Positions 8,656 to 17,810 are shown, counted from the first letter of the stretch. The stretch: DNA of 64,000 nucleotides from Weissella hellenica (GCF_005405545.1 NZ_BJEG01000003.1:54080-118079), one strand, 5' to 3'. Numbers and translations are program-made. Notes: a model not told the origin generated them from the sequence alone.

Positions 8656-10331
8656 GATAGCGCCTCTTTAATAGCTTGCGTTAGTTTTTGATGTGCAACC
8701 ACATTTTGTTCACGATTACTCTTAACTTCAATTATCCGTAAACGCGTTGCCGGCTTATGAACTAGTTCATACAACAGATTTAAATCATCGACCGACTTGT
8801 ATTCCGCATCGTAAAGGCGCGCAATACGCTCAATCACAATTGGTAACGGGGTCCCAAACATTGGTTCAAAGTAGGCTTTTGCTGCTGCTTGTGGCAAAAA
8901 AGAAAAAATACCGCCACCTTGATTATTAACTACCACAATTGTCAATGGCACATGGGCCTGATGACTCAACATCAAACCATTCATATCGTGGAATAAGGTC
9001 AAATCTCCGGTTAGTAACGTTGTGGGTTTGCCTGTCATCGCCATACCAAAAGCTGATGAAATCGTACCATCAATCCCGTTAGCACCACGATTAGCGGCTA
9101 TTTTAATCGAATGGTTTGGCACATAATAATTATCCATATCACGAATTGGCATTGAATTAGCGATAAATAATTGCCCATTTTCTGGTAAATCTGCTAAAGC
9201 GGCTGGAATTTGATATTCTGCACCTTGCTCATCCGTTTTCATCGTAAGTGATAATAACGTTGCCGAAACTTTTTGCCATTGTTCTAAGAAAGTTGCCTTT
9301 CTCACCCCTGGTTCAGCAAGCAAATCTGCTACTACTGCATCCGTATCCGCAATAACTGTTGTTTGTGCATGCCGTGCATGATCATGACCCGCATGTTCTT
9401 GACCAATTTGCACCACCGTAATTTTAGCATCTCGTAACCAAGCCGTTACTTTAGCTGAAACCGGAGTGCCACCAAAACGTATCACGACTTCTGGTTTTAA
9501 ATCATCCTTTATGACATCAGCTGCCAATAGACTATCGATACCACTAATTGCATATTCACTAGGTCTAAAATTACTTAATACATCTGCCAGAACGGGCAAT
9601 TGATAATGTGCTGCTAATTGTTTTAATTTTGCAATATTCCAACCGACTTCATCTGGTCCTAACAACATCATTGCTTTAGGTTTACGTAACAATGCAGCTA
9701 AAGCTTGCACATTCTGCCAACCCATTTGTTGTTGACCTACTAAAATTTGTTGCGTTGCGACTGTTGGCCATGTTTCACCTAAAATTGGCATCAATGGCTT
9801 ACGTAATGGTAAATTAATTTGAATGGGCCCAGCTGGCTTAGTCATTGCCAGACCGACTAGTTCTTGCACACGATAATCAATATAGTCTGTCACATCCTCA
9901 TTATTATCTTGTACAGTGATGGCAGTAAAAGATTTTGTATGGTCACCATATAAATTTGCTTGATGTACTGTTTGTGGTGCCCCCACTTCCTGTAACTCTT
10001 GTGGACGATCAGTCGTTAGTGCAATCAAAGGAATATGTGAGATGCTTGCTTCCATAATTGCCGGCAAATAGTTACCAGTTGCCGTACCAGAAGTCGCTAA
10101 TAAAGCAACTGGTTGATGTGTTGTTTTAGCAATCCCTAAGGAAAAAAATGCTGCTGAACGTTCATCCACATCTACTGTAACGCGAACATCATCACGTAAT
10201 TTTTGCATTTCAGCCAGAAGCAAAGCAATCGGCGTTGTTCTTGAACCAGGTGAGACAACAAAATCGTGAACTCCTTGTAAAACAAGGGCGGTTAGTAAAT
10301 GTTTAATATTAGTTGTTAAAGTATCAGTCAT
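8652..10331 (-). CDS. menD: SEPHCHC synthase (thiamine-diphosphate enzyme)
   Basis: A 559-residue thiamine-diphosphate enzyme. The N-terminal pyrimidine-binding domain carries FVVSPGSRTTPIALL, the central domain follows, and the C-terminal cofactor domain carries TGDLTLFHDMNG and NQGGGIFSFLPQA. MenD joins 2-oxoglutarate to isochorismate. Length is typical. The ATG overlaps the last 8 bp of menF and is preceded by AAGGAG. It makes up, with menF upstream and menH downstream, the front half of the menaquinone pathway. Confidence 0.95.
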   Translation of the reverse strand: MTDTLTTNIKHLLTALVLQGVHDFVVSPGSRTTPIALLLAEMQKLRDDVRVTVDVDERSAAFFSLGIAKTTHQPVALLATSGTATGNYLPAIMEASISHIPLIALTTDRPQELQEVGAPQTVHQANLYGDHTKSFTAITVQDNNEDVTDYIDYRVQELVGLAMTKPAGPIQINLPLRKPLMPILGETWPTVATQQILVGQQQMGWQNVQALAALLRKPKAMMLLGPDEVGWNIAKLKQLAAHYQLPVLADVLSNFRPSEYAISGIDSLLAADVIKDDLKPEVVIRFGGTPVSAKVTAWLRDAKITVVQIGQEHAGHDHARHAQTTVIADTDAVVADLLAEPGVRKATFLEQWQKVSATLLSLTMKTDEQGAEYQIPAALADLPENGQLFIANSMPIRDMDNYYVPNHSIKIAANRGANGIDGTISSAFGMAMTGKPTTLLTGDLTLFHDMNGLMLSHQAHVPLTIVVVNNQGGGIFSFLPQAAAKAYFEPMFGTPLPIVIERIARLYDAEYKSVDDLNLLYELVHKPATRLRIIEVKSNREQNVVAHQKLTQAIKEALS

Positions 10332-11502
10332 GTAATATTTGCTCCTTTAATACATTCATCATCGGCAATAATTTTAGACCCGTTTCTTGATATTCCATGG
10401 CAGCATCAGAATCAGCTAAAATACCAGCACCGGCAAATAAATTAGCCATCTTCTCGCGATACCACATTGCCCGAATACCAACAATAAATTCACCATCCGC
10501 ATCTGGGGTTATCACACCAATCGGACCACTAAATAAACCACGTGGATATTTCTCGATTGCCGCAATCTTATCCAAAGCCCATGTTCTTGGTTTACCACCT
10601 AAAGCAGGGGTCGGATGCAATTGTTTCACAATTCCTAACAAATTATTATCAGCTGGTAGTTCACCCGTAATTGGCGTATACAAATGCTGTACTTGCGGAT
10701 TCTTTAAAATTTGAGGCGCAGTTGGCATTTGCAAATCTATAATATTGGCAGCTTGCAAATTTGCTTTGATTGTTTCGACGACTGTTTGATGTTCAATCCG
10801 GTTTTTTTGATCATGCCATAATTCATCAGCTAATGTTTCATCGTTAACCTGATTTTCACCACGTTTAATCGTACCAGCTACTGCGGCAGTCGCTACTTTA
10901 CCACCATCAACTTTAACCAATCGTTCTGGCGTTGCCGAAACAAATAATTCATCACAATGTTTTAAAACAAAATGATAACTAGTTGGTTGTGTTTTCTGTA
11001 GACTCTTAATTAACTGGCTTTCATTTAAGGCTGACGACAAATTAATTTGGCGTTGACGTCCCAAAACAACTTTTTCATGCACTGAATTTTGTCGCATATC
11101 ATCGATAGCCGCTTGAATTCTTGCAGACCAATCAGTCTCATCTTCTGTTGTCACAATTTCAGCACCGCTCGGCTGTGTTTGACGAACTAGATCAATATTT
11201 TGACCAATTATTTCTTGTTTGACGACATCATAAACAATAGCAGGTTGAAAAAAGTAACCATTCATCAATTCAGAATCATTAATTTCTTGGTCATCAAAAG
11301 CAAAACCACCAAAAACTGGTTGGGGATTGGCTTGTTGTACTTTAGCTAACCAATCTTGCACCTGTTCAAATGAGCCCCCAATTAGCTCAACATTTTTTCC
11401 AAATCCATAATATTTAGTTTGTCCATCTGATGACGCAAAATAAACGGCATCACTTGCTAATTCAAATGACCACTGTAATTCTTCTTCAGTCGCAAACGTC
11501 AC
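10324..11502 (-). CDS. menF: Isochorismate synthase
   Basis: A 392-residue chorismate-utilising enzyme. The C-terminal catalytic domain shows EKVVLGRQR, SATPERLV, AGTIKRG, LHPTPALGGKPR, GLFSGPIG and the final TGLKLLPM. It converts chorismate to isochorismate, the entry to menaquinone. A siderophore or salicylate role is unlikely because menD, menH and menC follow without gaps. The start is GTG with a strong AGGGAGG site. It is the first gene of the operon. In the ancestral chromosome this operon would have stood directly downstream of rpmA. Confidence 0.93.
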   Translation of the reverse strand: MTFATEEELQWSFELASDAVYFASSDGQTKYYGFGKNVELIGGSFEQVQDWLAKVQQANPQPVFGGFAFDDQEINDSELMNGYFFQPAIVYDVVKQEIIGQNIDLVRQTQPSGAEIVTTEDETDWSARIQAAIDDMRQNSVHEKVVLGRQRQINLSSALNESQLIKSLQKTQPTSYHFVLKHCDELFVSATPERLVKVDGGKVATAAVAGTIKRGENQVNDETLADELWHDQKNRIEHQTVVETIKANLQAANIIDLQMPTAPQILKNPQVQHLYTPITGELPADNNLLGIVKQLHPTPALGGKPRTWALDKIAAIEKYPRGLFSGPIGVITPDADGEFIVGIRAMWYREKMANLFAGAGILADSDAAMEYQETGLKLLPMMNVLKEQILHD

Positions 11503-11646
11503 AGTGCTACCTCCCTTATATTTAATGTTTTATGTTTTCTAATTATTTATAATGTCTTTTTTTACAAATTTTTTTATATTTATAGTATACAATACGGCTT
11601 AAATATACACCTGTTTTTGCCAATAAATTTAACGTGAATCATAAAC
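11503..11646. other. AT-rich leader region before menF
   Basis: Non-coding and very AT-rich. On the minus strand a TATACT-like -10 lies near 11583, but no good -35 accompanies it, so the men promoter is probably here yet cannot be fixed. Confidence 0.35.
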
Positions 11647-11682
11647 AAAAAAGACTTACTAATTAAATTAGTAAGTCTTTTT
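11647..11682. terminator. Original rpmA terminator, now stranded
   Basis: An almost perfect hairpin (AAAGACTTACTAATT / AATTAGTAAGTCTTT, centred on a single A) with T-tracts on both sides. It follows the displaced rpmA 3' end, as expected for the terminator rpmA used before the island inserted. Confidence 0.8.
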
Positions 11683-11685
11683 AAC

Positions 11686-11726
11686 AGCTAATTACTTAGC
11701 AATAATTTCTTTGTATTCTTCACGAG
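11686..11726. repeat. Island attachment site, menF-side copy (displaced rpmA 3' end)
   Basis: This 41-bp segment, beginning AGCTAATTACTTAGCAAT, is the same as 30249-30289 except for one base (11704 A, 30267 G). Read on the minus strand it encodes the last L27 residues [11 protein letters not shown] and the stop; the one difference is a silent Ile codon change. There is no rpmA body attached here. A duplicated 3' gene end flanking integrase genes is the classic mark of site-specific integration. Confidence 0.9.
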
Positions 11727-11964
11727 TTCTTTATCGGTGCTTATTAATTCAATGAAAACGTTGATAGCAAGCGACATACGAGCGACAAGTATCCTTTTCC
11801 AAGTGCCATTAAGCGCCTTTTTTGAAGTCAATTTTGAGCAGTCTTGACATCAATCAAGGATAGTTCTTTTACACAGATGCAGCCAAATTTATCGAAATTT
11901 TAGTAAAGGTATTAGCTGTAGTTAATTTAAACTACTAAATCATTAAATTGGAATAAGCAAAAAA
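11727..11964. other. Left inner flank of the island, with possible integrase arm sites
   Basis: No gene. Contains GCGACATAC (about 11771) and GCGACAAGTA (11782-11791). The latter is repeated exactly at the other end of the island near 30071, so it may be an integrase arm-binding site. Confidence 0.4.
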
Positions 11965-12961
11965 TCATTTCTCAAGATCAATACACTTTATCTGAATCTC
12001 CTTGTTATTCCCATTTCGATTATCATTCCACACATTTTCTATTCTATTAATCAATTTGTTCTTATTTTTACCTGCATGTTCATATTGATATTTATCCAAA
12101 AACAAAGTTACATCCGATGTACTACCCGCTAATTTAGTAAAGTATCCCTTGTCAACTTCAGATACACTGTGTCCGATAATATACACCTTATCAACCTTTT
12201 CAAATTGATGATTTGCTATGAATCTTTTTAAAACATCTTGACCCTTTTCAGTATTTTTAATCAATAAATCATAAATTTTTTTCTGATATTCTGATGCTGA
12301 AAAATATTTGTTGTCAAATACTTTTCCCTCTTTTAAGTGTCCTAAAACAATGTCATCATTATCAATGGTGCCATGAATATGTAGGACATTGTTCTCATTT
12401 AATTTCTCACCATATAATTTTTCTACTGTATTGGTGTAGTTAAAATTTATTATTAATGTTTCTGGTGATATTAATTTATCTATCGTACTTTTTTTAATAT
12501 CATCCAACTTATTTTTTTCGAATTTACTTGATTCAATTTCTTTAGATTCCAACCATTCTTTAAAAAGTGGAATTAAATGGTATTTAAATGCCAAGTATGG
12601 ACACTCATATACTGAGATAGCATTTTCATCACTTGCAGAATAGTTTTCATCTAGTTCTCCCGTCCAACGGTCCTTTTGAAAGAAGGGTTGAACCTGATTA
12701 TCTAAATATTCATAGTTTATTGATCCAAGCATTTTCTCAAATTCAGCCCAATCCTCATTAGTATTATTCAATAATTCAAAAAGAATAGTTGCTGCATCAT
12801 CTTCCTCAAGATAGATATCACCATCCGGACTTTTTTTTACACTATCAAAATCTGAACAAGACTTTTTTTTTAATCTCCAAATAGTCCTTAAAAGAATCAT
12901 ATCCGGTTTGTAATCCATGTTTCATATCAAAGCCGTTACCAATAATCAACAAATTGCTCAT
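11965..12961 (-). pseudogene. AbiH-family abortive infection protein, frameshifted in an A9 tract
   Basis: Two frames together make an AbiH protein. The first begins at an ATG at 12961 with a GGAG site and reads LLIIGNGFDMKHGLQTGY, the family's N-terminal signature, then KDYLEIKKK. It runs into a stretch of nine A and soon stops. The second frame takes over at the same tract with KSCSDFDSVKKSPDG and continues to 11965, including INFNYTNTVEKLYG, HIHGTIDNDDIVLGH and VYIIGHSVSEVDKGYF, all AbiH-like. Eight or eleven A would restore one frame. It could be a true mutation, a phase-variable switch, transcriptional slippage or a read error. AbiH was described as a lactococcal phage-abortive protein; its mechanism is not established here. 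It lies next to the left att site. Confidence 0.8.
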
Positions 12962-13097
12962 ATCTATTGCTCCATTTACATTTTTACATTATATTAACAT
13001 ATTTTTCGCAATTTACTACATATAAATAGGCTCATTTTTCAACAGCAGAGAGTTAGGCTAGTATGAAACATCATCCCAACTACCCCGACATCCCCAA

Positions 13098-13130
13098 TAC
13101 AAAAGCACGAAGCTATTCACTCCGTGCTTT
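13098..13130 (-). terminator. Terminator of the first integrase gene
   Basis: On the minus strand AAAGCACG / CGTGCTTT form a stem with a 13-nt loop, followed by TTTGTATT. It lies just after the integrase stop. Confidence 0.55.
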
Positions 13131-13140
13131 ACTAGATCAT

Positions 13141-14262
13141 TTACGCTATATCATTCAATTGCTCAATCATGTTAGAGACTTCTGCATTACTGGTTTCCGG
13201 CATTACCTTGCGATAGAATTCATTGACCACTGTAATAGTGTCTCCCAATATTTGGCTAACCACCTCCACACTCATGTTACCAAAGTCTTTGGAAAGCATG
13301 ACCGAGGCAAACGTCCTTCGCAATCCATGTGGTGCAATACAATCACTAGGATCCATTTCCAAAACGTCTTGTTGTATCTGTCGAAAGTGGTAATTAAGTG
13401 CGGCAGAATCAGGTACACAACCATTAGCATTTCTAATGAGTAAGTGGTTATCATCATGAGTCTGATTATGAATATTATCCCAAGTCACTAACTTATTAAG
13501 TAGTGATTGTGGTATCTTGATTGTCCGATATGAATGCCGTGTCTTGGGCTCCTTTATCGAGTGGCTTGCCCGAGACCACGCTTGCTTAACAGTCAATGTT
13601 TGATTTTCCATATCCAAACAATCAGTCGTTAAGGCCTGTGCTTCCTGCGTACGTAGCCCCGTAGACAACATGACTAAAATCAGCATTTGCCAACAATCAA
13701 GTTTTGATACCTCTTTTTGATTAAGATAACTCACTAAACGCCTATATTGCGTAATTGATAGCACACTCATCTCTTTTGGCGGCCTATTTTTAGCAGCGCT
13801 TCGACAATCAACTAAGGCAACATAGTTTTTCAATAAGACACCATGTTGGACAAGCATGCTCAAAGCTGCGCTGATATTGCTCTTATGTTTCCGCAAACTA
13901 CGATTTGATAGTCCAGATTTTCCTAATCTATTGAATAATTTAAGCATCATATCATGATTCAAATTACCCAACTTCAGATCCGGTACTTGTCTGGATAGCA
14001 TTCGCAATGTACTCTCATACGACTTATACGTCGCTGCTGATACCACAGGTCGCTTATACTTTAAGATAAATATTTCAAACGCTGAACAAAATGACACATT
14101 AGCATAGTTTATTGTGCGCGTTGTACTACGTAATAGCTGCATCTTACCTTCCCATGCTAACGCCTCCCTTTTAGTTGCAAAAGTCCGACTCTTTCTGACA
14201 CGATTAGTACCACTACCTGAAGAAATGACAACCTTGTATTTGCCACTACTAATTTTTTGCAT
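13141..14262 (-). CDS. Tyrosine recombinase/integrase 1
   Basis: A 373-residue phage-type integrase. The N-terminal arm-binding region starts KISSGKYKVVISSGSG, a SAM-like core-binding domain covers about 60-165, and the catalytic domain has STGLRTQEAQAL (Arg I), HGLRRT (His-x-x-Arg) and VNEFYRKVMPE (nucleophile Tyr). All key residues are intact. The ATG is preceded by GGATAGGTGAT. It is the integrase nearest the left att site, and directly follows the excisionase-like gene, so it is the better candidate for having moved the whole island into rpmA. It shares clear blocks with integrase 2 at 18997-20148. Confidence 0.92.
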   Translation of the reverse strand: MQKISSGKYKVVISSGSGTNRVRKSRTFATKREALAWEGKMQLLRSTTRTINYANVSFCSAFEIFILKYKRPVVSAATYKSYESTLRMLSRQVPDLKLGNLNHDMMLKLFNRLGKSGLSNRSLRKHKSNISAALSMLVQHGVLLKNYVALVDCRSAAKNRPPKEMSVLSITQYRRLVSYLNQKEVSKLDCWQMLILVMLSTGLRTQEAQALTTDCLDMENQTLTVKQAWSRASHSIKEPKTRHSYRTIKIPQSLLNKLVTWDNIHNQTHDDNHLLIRNANGCVPDSAALNYHFRQIQQDVLEMDPSDCIAPHGLRRTFASVMLSKDFGNMSVEVVSQILGDTITVVNEFYRKVMPETSNAEVSNMIEQLNDIA

Positions 14263-14276
14263 ATCACCTATCCTTC

Positions 14277-14516
14277 CTATAATAAATCATCAAGTGATAA
14301 GAACTCTCGATAGTTAGTTGCAACATAGTCTACCTTATCCAACAGACCTTGCTTTGGAAATCTAATAGCCCGACCTACCTTAATTCGTGGGAAATCATAC
14401 ATGTCAGATAATTGTTTGAACGTTGCCCGTGATATTCCCAACATCTTGGCGGCTTGCGAAGCACTAATTAGTGTCATGCTATCATCAGCTTCACCCATCT
14501 CATCAAATTGCTTCAT
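14277..14516 (-). CDS. Excisionase-like helix-turn-helix protein
   Basis: A 79-residue protein with one MerR/AlpA-type helix-turn-helix: LISASQAAKMLGISRATFKQ, then FPRIKVGRAIRFPKQGLLDK. Small proteins like this bind DNA and either direct excision with a neighbouring tyrosine integrase or regulate early genes of satellites. It overlaps the helicase gene upstream by 14 bp and lies 14 bp from the integrase gene. AGGAGATACAGACG precedes the ATG. Function is inferred from fold and place. Confidence 0.8.
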   Translation of the reverse strand: MKQFDEMGEADDSMTLISASQAAKMLGISRATFKQLSDMYDFPRIKVGRAIRFPKQGLLDKVDYVATNYREFLSLDDLL

Positions 14517-16239
14517 CGTCTGTATCTCCTGTAATTATCAAGTTTAAGAATTTAGGTGACGTATGCGAATTATTTTCAACGACTTCGATACCATTATTTT
14601 TCAAAACTCGTCGAAGTTCAGGAAAAAAGCGTCTGGGACTATCAAAACCAATTTTAGGTATATCTCTTTTTACACAATAAGCAACAAATGCATCCAAGAG
14701 CTCAATACGCGTAACACTCTCGTCATTCTTTTGCTGTAATCTCTCTGTTGCAAATGATGCCACTGGTGAATTATCCTGTGTCATGCTAGCAAACCATGCT
14801 TTCTTATCAGCCAACATCTTATGGCTCTCTTTTGGAACCATATCGTCGCGTCCCTTCATTTCCTTTAACGTTTGAATTAGTAACCCACCCAACTGTGGTA
14901 ACTCGCCAATCATTCTTTGACCAAGACCCTCGTCCATTTCTTCCTTAGAAAATGATTTTTCAAACCTCAGCAAGCAAACTTTACGTTGTACTGCATACGT
15001 TGTTTCAACATTGTTGGTCTGCACATTCAATGAATTCATAGCAAATGTACATTGCACATTCATAGGCAATAACAAGCTGCTAGTATTCTTGCGGTCAACA
15101 TTCATCACAGCATTAATATCTGCCAGACGCTTTGTCTTCGACCAATCGATCCCGATCCCCTTGTCAATGCCGTTTTCGTCGACCAAGTTGGCCCTAACTA
15201 CTGTTTGACGGTCGCCTTGAAGTAAATACTCCAAGCCAAACTGTCGATCCAGTTGATCCGTTGGCACACTCGCCGTCAACTGTGGCGAAAGCATAGCTCT
15301 GATTGCATCGAGCAGAAGTGTCTTGCCAGATCCCCCTGGTGAATAAAGAAAGAGCACTTTTCCCGGATTTTGCAAAAGCAAATGTGTTGCTAACCATTCC
15401 AGAATAAACGTAACGGTCTCTTCATCATTTTCCCATTGTCCATCCAAATACTTCTGCCAAGCAGGCGGTATCACTTGAGCATCTAAATTCGGTGCTAAAT
15501 TCAGTTGATAGGAAGTCATATGACTGGCATCAAATGGTTCTAGTTCAAACGTACTTAGATTAAGATCACCGGTTAATAGCGTCGTATAAGCATTATTCAG
15601 CTTTGAAAAATGGAACCTATCCGCCATCTTAGCTAATGCAAGCAAAGTTTCAGATTCAGATTGACTGGTAGCCTTTATACCCAGTATCCGCGTTAATAGT
15701 GTTAACCAAAAACTGCCAAATGTGACTTGCATCGATTGATAATAATGAAGAATATCATTATAAACTCGAATAGATGTAGCATCTACGGCTGATTCAGTTG
15801 CTGAAGTCACAACATTCATTATCGAACGTAATCCAATGGCGGCTTTACCAGCATCAATAGGCGTTTGATGGCCATCTCTGTTACGTGGCAATCCTAAATG
15901 TGCAAATAGGGCCTCCTTCAACAACTCGTTCAATAATTGAACCGCGGTATTGTCTGCCTGTTCAATATGTCCATCACGATAATCCAATTTTTTGCCCAGA
16001 GTACCTAAGTAAACATTTAGAAAACTAATTAGTTTCTCGCCATAAATAGTGACTAGCTTAGCTCCAGCGTCATTAATCATACTTGGTGTCGCTTGCTCAA
16101 GCTGTTCCTTAAGAGTGTCATTTATAGTTATCGATTTTAACTCAGTTAACCGTATAATTTTATCTTGAGATAACAAAGGTGTAATAAACGTTTCAACATC
16201 CTCCGCTAAAGTAGTTCTATGTTTGATATTACTATTCAT
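14503..16239 (-). CDS. SF3/D5-like replicative helicase
   Basis: A 578-residue protein. The C-terminal half is an SF3/D5-type ATPase: Walker A SPGGSGKT at about 300-307, the VVRANLVDENGIDKG segment near 345, and the sensor stretch TFAMNSLN near 405. The N-terminal 290 residues show no recognisable primase catalytic motif, only helical sequence. Such proteins unwind the origin of phage satellites and small integrative elements. The second ATG is preferred because GGAGG lies 6 nt before it; this start overlaps the upstream stop by 8 bp. With the polymerase-like gene it should form a replication module. Confidence 0.82.
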   Translation of the reverse strand: MNSNIKHRTTLAEDVETFITPLLSQDKIIRLTELKSITINDTLKEQLEQATPSMINDAGAKLVTIYGEKLISFLNVYLGTLGKKLDYRDGHIEQADNTAVQLLNELLKEALFAHLGLPRNRDGHQTPIDAGKAAIGLRSIMNVVTSATESAVDATSIRVYNDILHYYQSMQVTFGSFWLTLLTRILGIKATSQSESETLLALAKMADRFHFSKLNNAYTTLLTGDLNLSTFELEPFDASHMTSYQLNLAPNLDAQVIPPAWQKYLDGQWENDEETVTFILEWLATHLLLQNPGKVLFLYSPGGSGKTLLLDAIRAMLSPQLTASVPTDQLDRQFGLEYLLQGDRQTVVRANLVDENGIDKGIGIDWSKTKRLADINAVMNVDRKNTSSLLLPMNVQCTFAMNSLNVQTNNVETTYAVQRKVCLLRFEKSFSKEEMDEGLGQRMIGELPQLGGLLIQTLKEMKGRDDMVPKESHKMLADKKAWFASMTQDNSPVASFATERLQQKNDESVTRIELLDAFVAYCVKRDIPKIGFDSPRRFFPELRRVLKNNGIEVVENNSHTSPKFLNLIITGDTDDEAI

Positions 16240-16687
16240 GCTCATCCTCCAAAAAGCCTAGGCCACGCCCATTATTATTGTTATCTTCCAATGCAGGCAT
16301 TGAATTTATTTTAATTAAATTAATATAAGGCAAGTGACCTGCTTTACTGTAAGTAACTTCCACTACAAATGTTGACCCAATTAAGTCAGTAATATCGTAT
16401 TCTTCCTTACCATATTGCTCTGCGGCAAAGTCATTAAAGCGTTCTATCATAGCCAAAAATCGATCATCGATTTTTTCGAAGCTGGCGTCAGTTTTATCTA
16501 CCAGATACATTCGGGTTTTAAAAGGACGTATGGTTGTGTTTTCAGGAACCAGCTCAAGAATGTACGCCCGCCAGGCAACCTCGCCAAATGAATTCATTTG
16601 TGTATAAGGATCTAAACTTACTAATTTAACTGCTAGAGGTTCCTTATCATTAACCAATCGTGGTGTAACATTCTTACCAATTTTCAT
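16232..16687 (-). CDS. Small acidic protein of the replication module
   Basis: A 151-residue protein with no family I can name. It starts MKIGKNVTPRLVNDKEPLAV and has a segment DLIGSTFVVEVTYSKAGHLP followed by YINLIKINSMP, which looks like the strand pattern of an OB-fold, then an acidic, Asn-rich tail ending FLEDEHE. An acidic C-terminal tail is typical of single-strand DNA-binding proteins, so an SSB-like role is possible but unproven. It overlaps the polymerase-like gene by 14 bp and the helicase gene by 8 bp. The ribosome site is AGGAGAACAGAATA. Confidence 0.7.
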   Translation of the reverse strand: MKIGKNVTPRLVNDKEPLAVKLVSLDPYTQMNSFGEVAWRAYILELVPENTTIRPFKTRMYLVDKTDASFEKIDDRFLAMIERFNDFAAEQYGKEEYDITDLIGSTFVVEVTYSKAGHLPYINLIKINSMPALEDNNNNGRGLGFLEDEHE

Positions 16688-17663
16688 TATTCTGTTCTCC
16701 TAATCTTTTAATTGTCATTACATGCTCATCAATAGGGAACTGAAATTTACAATCGTCAATTGCTTGTTTCAATGCCATAATGCCTTGACTAAGCATTGTT
16801 TCATCAGTTTCTGATTCAGGTATACTTAACCACAAAGCATCCCTTGGTATTTCATGTATCCATATTTCTGGGTTCAATTCAATAAGCCTAGTTGACCAAC
16901 GTTTTACCAGGGCTGCTATAATACTTGAAGCCAAGTAAGATCGTCGTTGATTAGGTCGTTTGTCTAAAACATTAATCGTAGAGGGACTCCCTTGTAGATA
17001 GGCAACAGGCATCTTACTAACTTGCTCCAACAGAGATGTAGATTTTGGAAATAACCCCTGAAGTTCATAAAAAATATGATGAGCGTACCCAGTATCCAGC
17101 GAGATTTCTGCCAAAGTAGCAGCCACGCCAGTTAGAGATTGTCCGTACAGGAAGCCCATGAATAGCCGTTTAACGATTTTACGTGGTATTATAATTCCCG
17201 TATGCTCCAGTAAAGAGTTACCCACTGATTCGTACAACCCTTCAGAGATTGCCATTCGTAATTTTTCATCATCAGCAACACCAGCTAACGCACGCGGCTC
17301 AGCTGAGCCAATATCTAAAGCAACAAATCGTCTTCCAGTAGGTGCAACTAAATAATTTCGGCACCATTTTGGGATAGCTTGTGTGTTGGGGGCACTAGTA
17401 CTTATCTGCATGGGAATATTAGCATATGCCTCATGTCTACCAACAACATGTACGACTCCAGCAGTCTCGTCAATTACTCGACCTTGCATATTTAATAATC
17501 CAGTAGACCATCTTCGAAATTCAAACGTATCATCTATTATTAACTTGTCACTGAGATAATCCTGAATGATTTGATAATAACTAATGGTAAAACCCTTTGA
17601 ATTAAGTTGTGGTAAAATGTACTTATCAAATTGATCATCTTTACCATAAATTTTTTCTTTCAA
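16674..17663 (-). CDS. Short family A DNA polymerase-like protein
   Basis: A 329-residue protein. Residues about 87-97 (STSAPNTQAIP) match the PolA block before motif A. FVALDIGSAEPRALAG (113-128) is motif A with the catalytic Asp117. RKIVKRLFMGFLYGQS (161-176) is motif B. EIPRDALWLSIP (271-282) is motif C, where the usual His-Asp-Glu reads Arg-Asp-Ala but Asp275 is kept. Family A catalytic domains usually need about 400 residues; here the thumb and any exonuclease are missing. It may be a polymerase reduced to palm and fingers, or an inactive relative. The start is TTG with GGAGG 8 nt upstream. It is the first gene of the module. Confidence 0.75.
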   Translation of the reverse strand: MKEKIYGKDDQFDKYILPQLNSKGFTISYYQIIQDYLSDKLIIDDTFEFRRWSTGLLNMQGRVIDETAGVVHVVGRHEAYANIPMQISTSAPNTQAIPKWCRNYLVAPTGRRFVALDIGSAEPRALAGVADDEKLRMAISEGLYESVGNSLLEHTGIIIPRKIVKRLFMGFLYGQSLTGVAATLAEISLDTGYAHHIFYELQGLFPKSTSLLEQVSKMPVAYLQGSPSTINVLDKRPNQRRSYLASSIIAALVKRWSTRLIELNPEIWIHEIPRDALWLSIPESETDETMLSQGIMALKQAIDDCKFQFPIDEHVMTIKRLGEQNNENW

Positions 17664-17693
17664 CTTTACATCCTCCGTTACTAATTAATTCAC

Positions 17694-17726
17694 TCCTTGA
17701 ATAAACATGCAGGCCTGCGTCAAGGA
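17694..17726. promoter_or_regulatory. Nested inverted repeat between divergent island genes
   Basis: TCCTTGA (17694-17700) and TCAAGGA (17720-17726) are inverted, and enclose a 10-bp palindrome GCAGGCCTGC (17709-17718). It lies 31 bp upstream of the polymerase-like gene, in the gap before a divergent gene, so an operator or replication origin are both possible. Confidence 0.45.
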
Positions 17727-17764
17727 ATATAACCATTGTAGTTTGAAATGCTTTAAGTCTTTAG

Positions 17765-17794
17765 GCCACTCCGAATATTCAAAGTGGCTTTTTT
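17765..17794 (+). terminator. Intrinsic-terminator-like hairpin directly before a coding region
   Basis: GCCACT / AGTGGC with a 12-nt loop is followed by six T. It ends 16 bp before the ATG of the 393-residue protein, with only the ribosome site between them. Confidence 0.6.
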
Positions 17795-17810
17795 CAAAAG
17801 GAAAATATTT

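Noticed and set aside
6712..11502. A complete menaquinone pathway
   Set aside because: Only menF, menD, menH and menC are here; menE, menB, the thioesterase and menA would have to be elsewhere.
13063..13443. Plus-strand 126-codon frame opposite integrase 1
   Set aside because: It is antisense to the integrase C-terminus, crosses that gene's terminator, and lacks a ribosome site.
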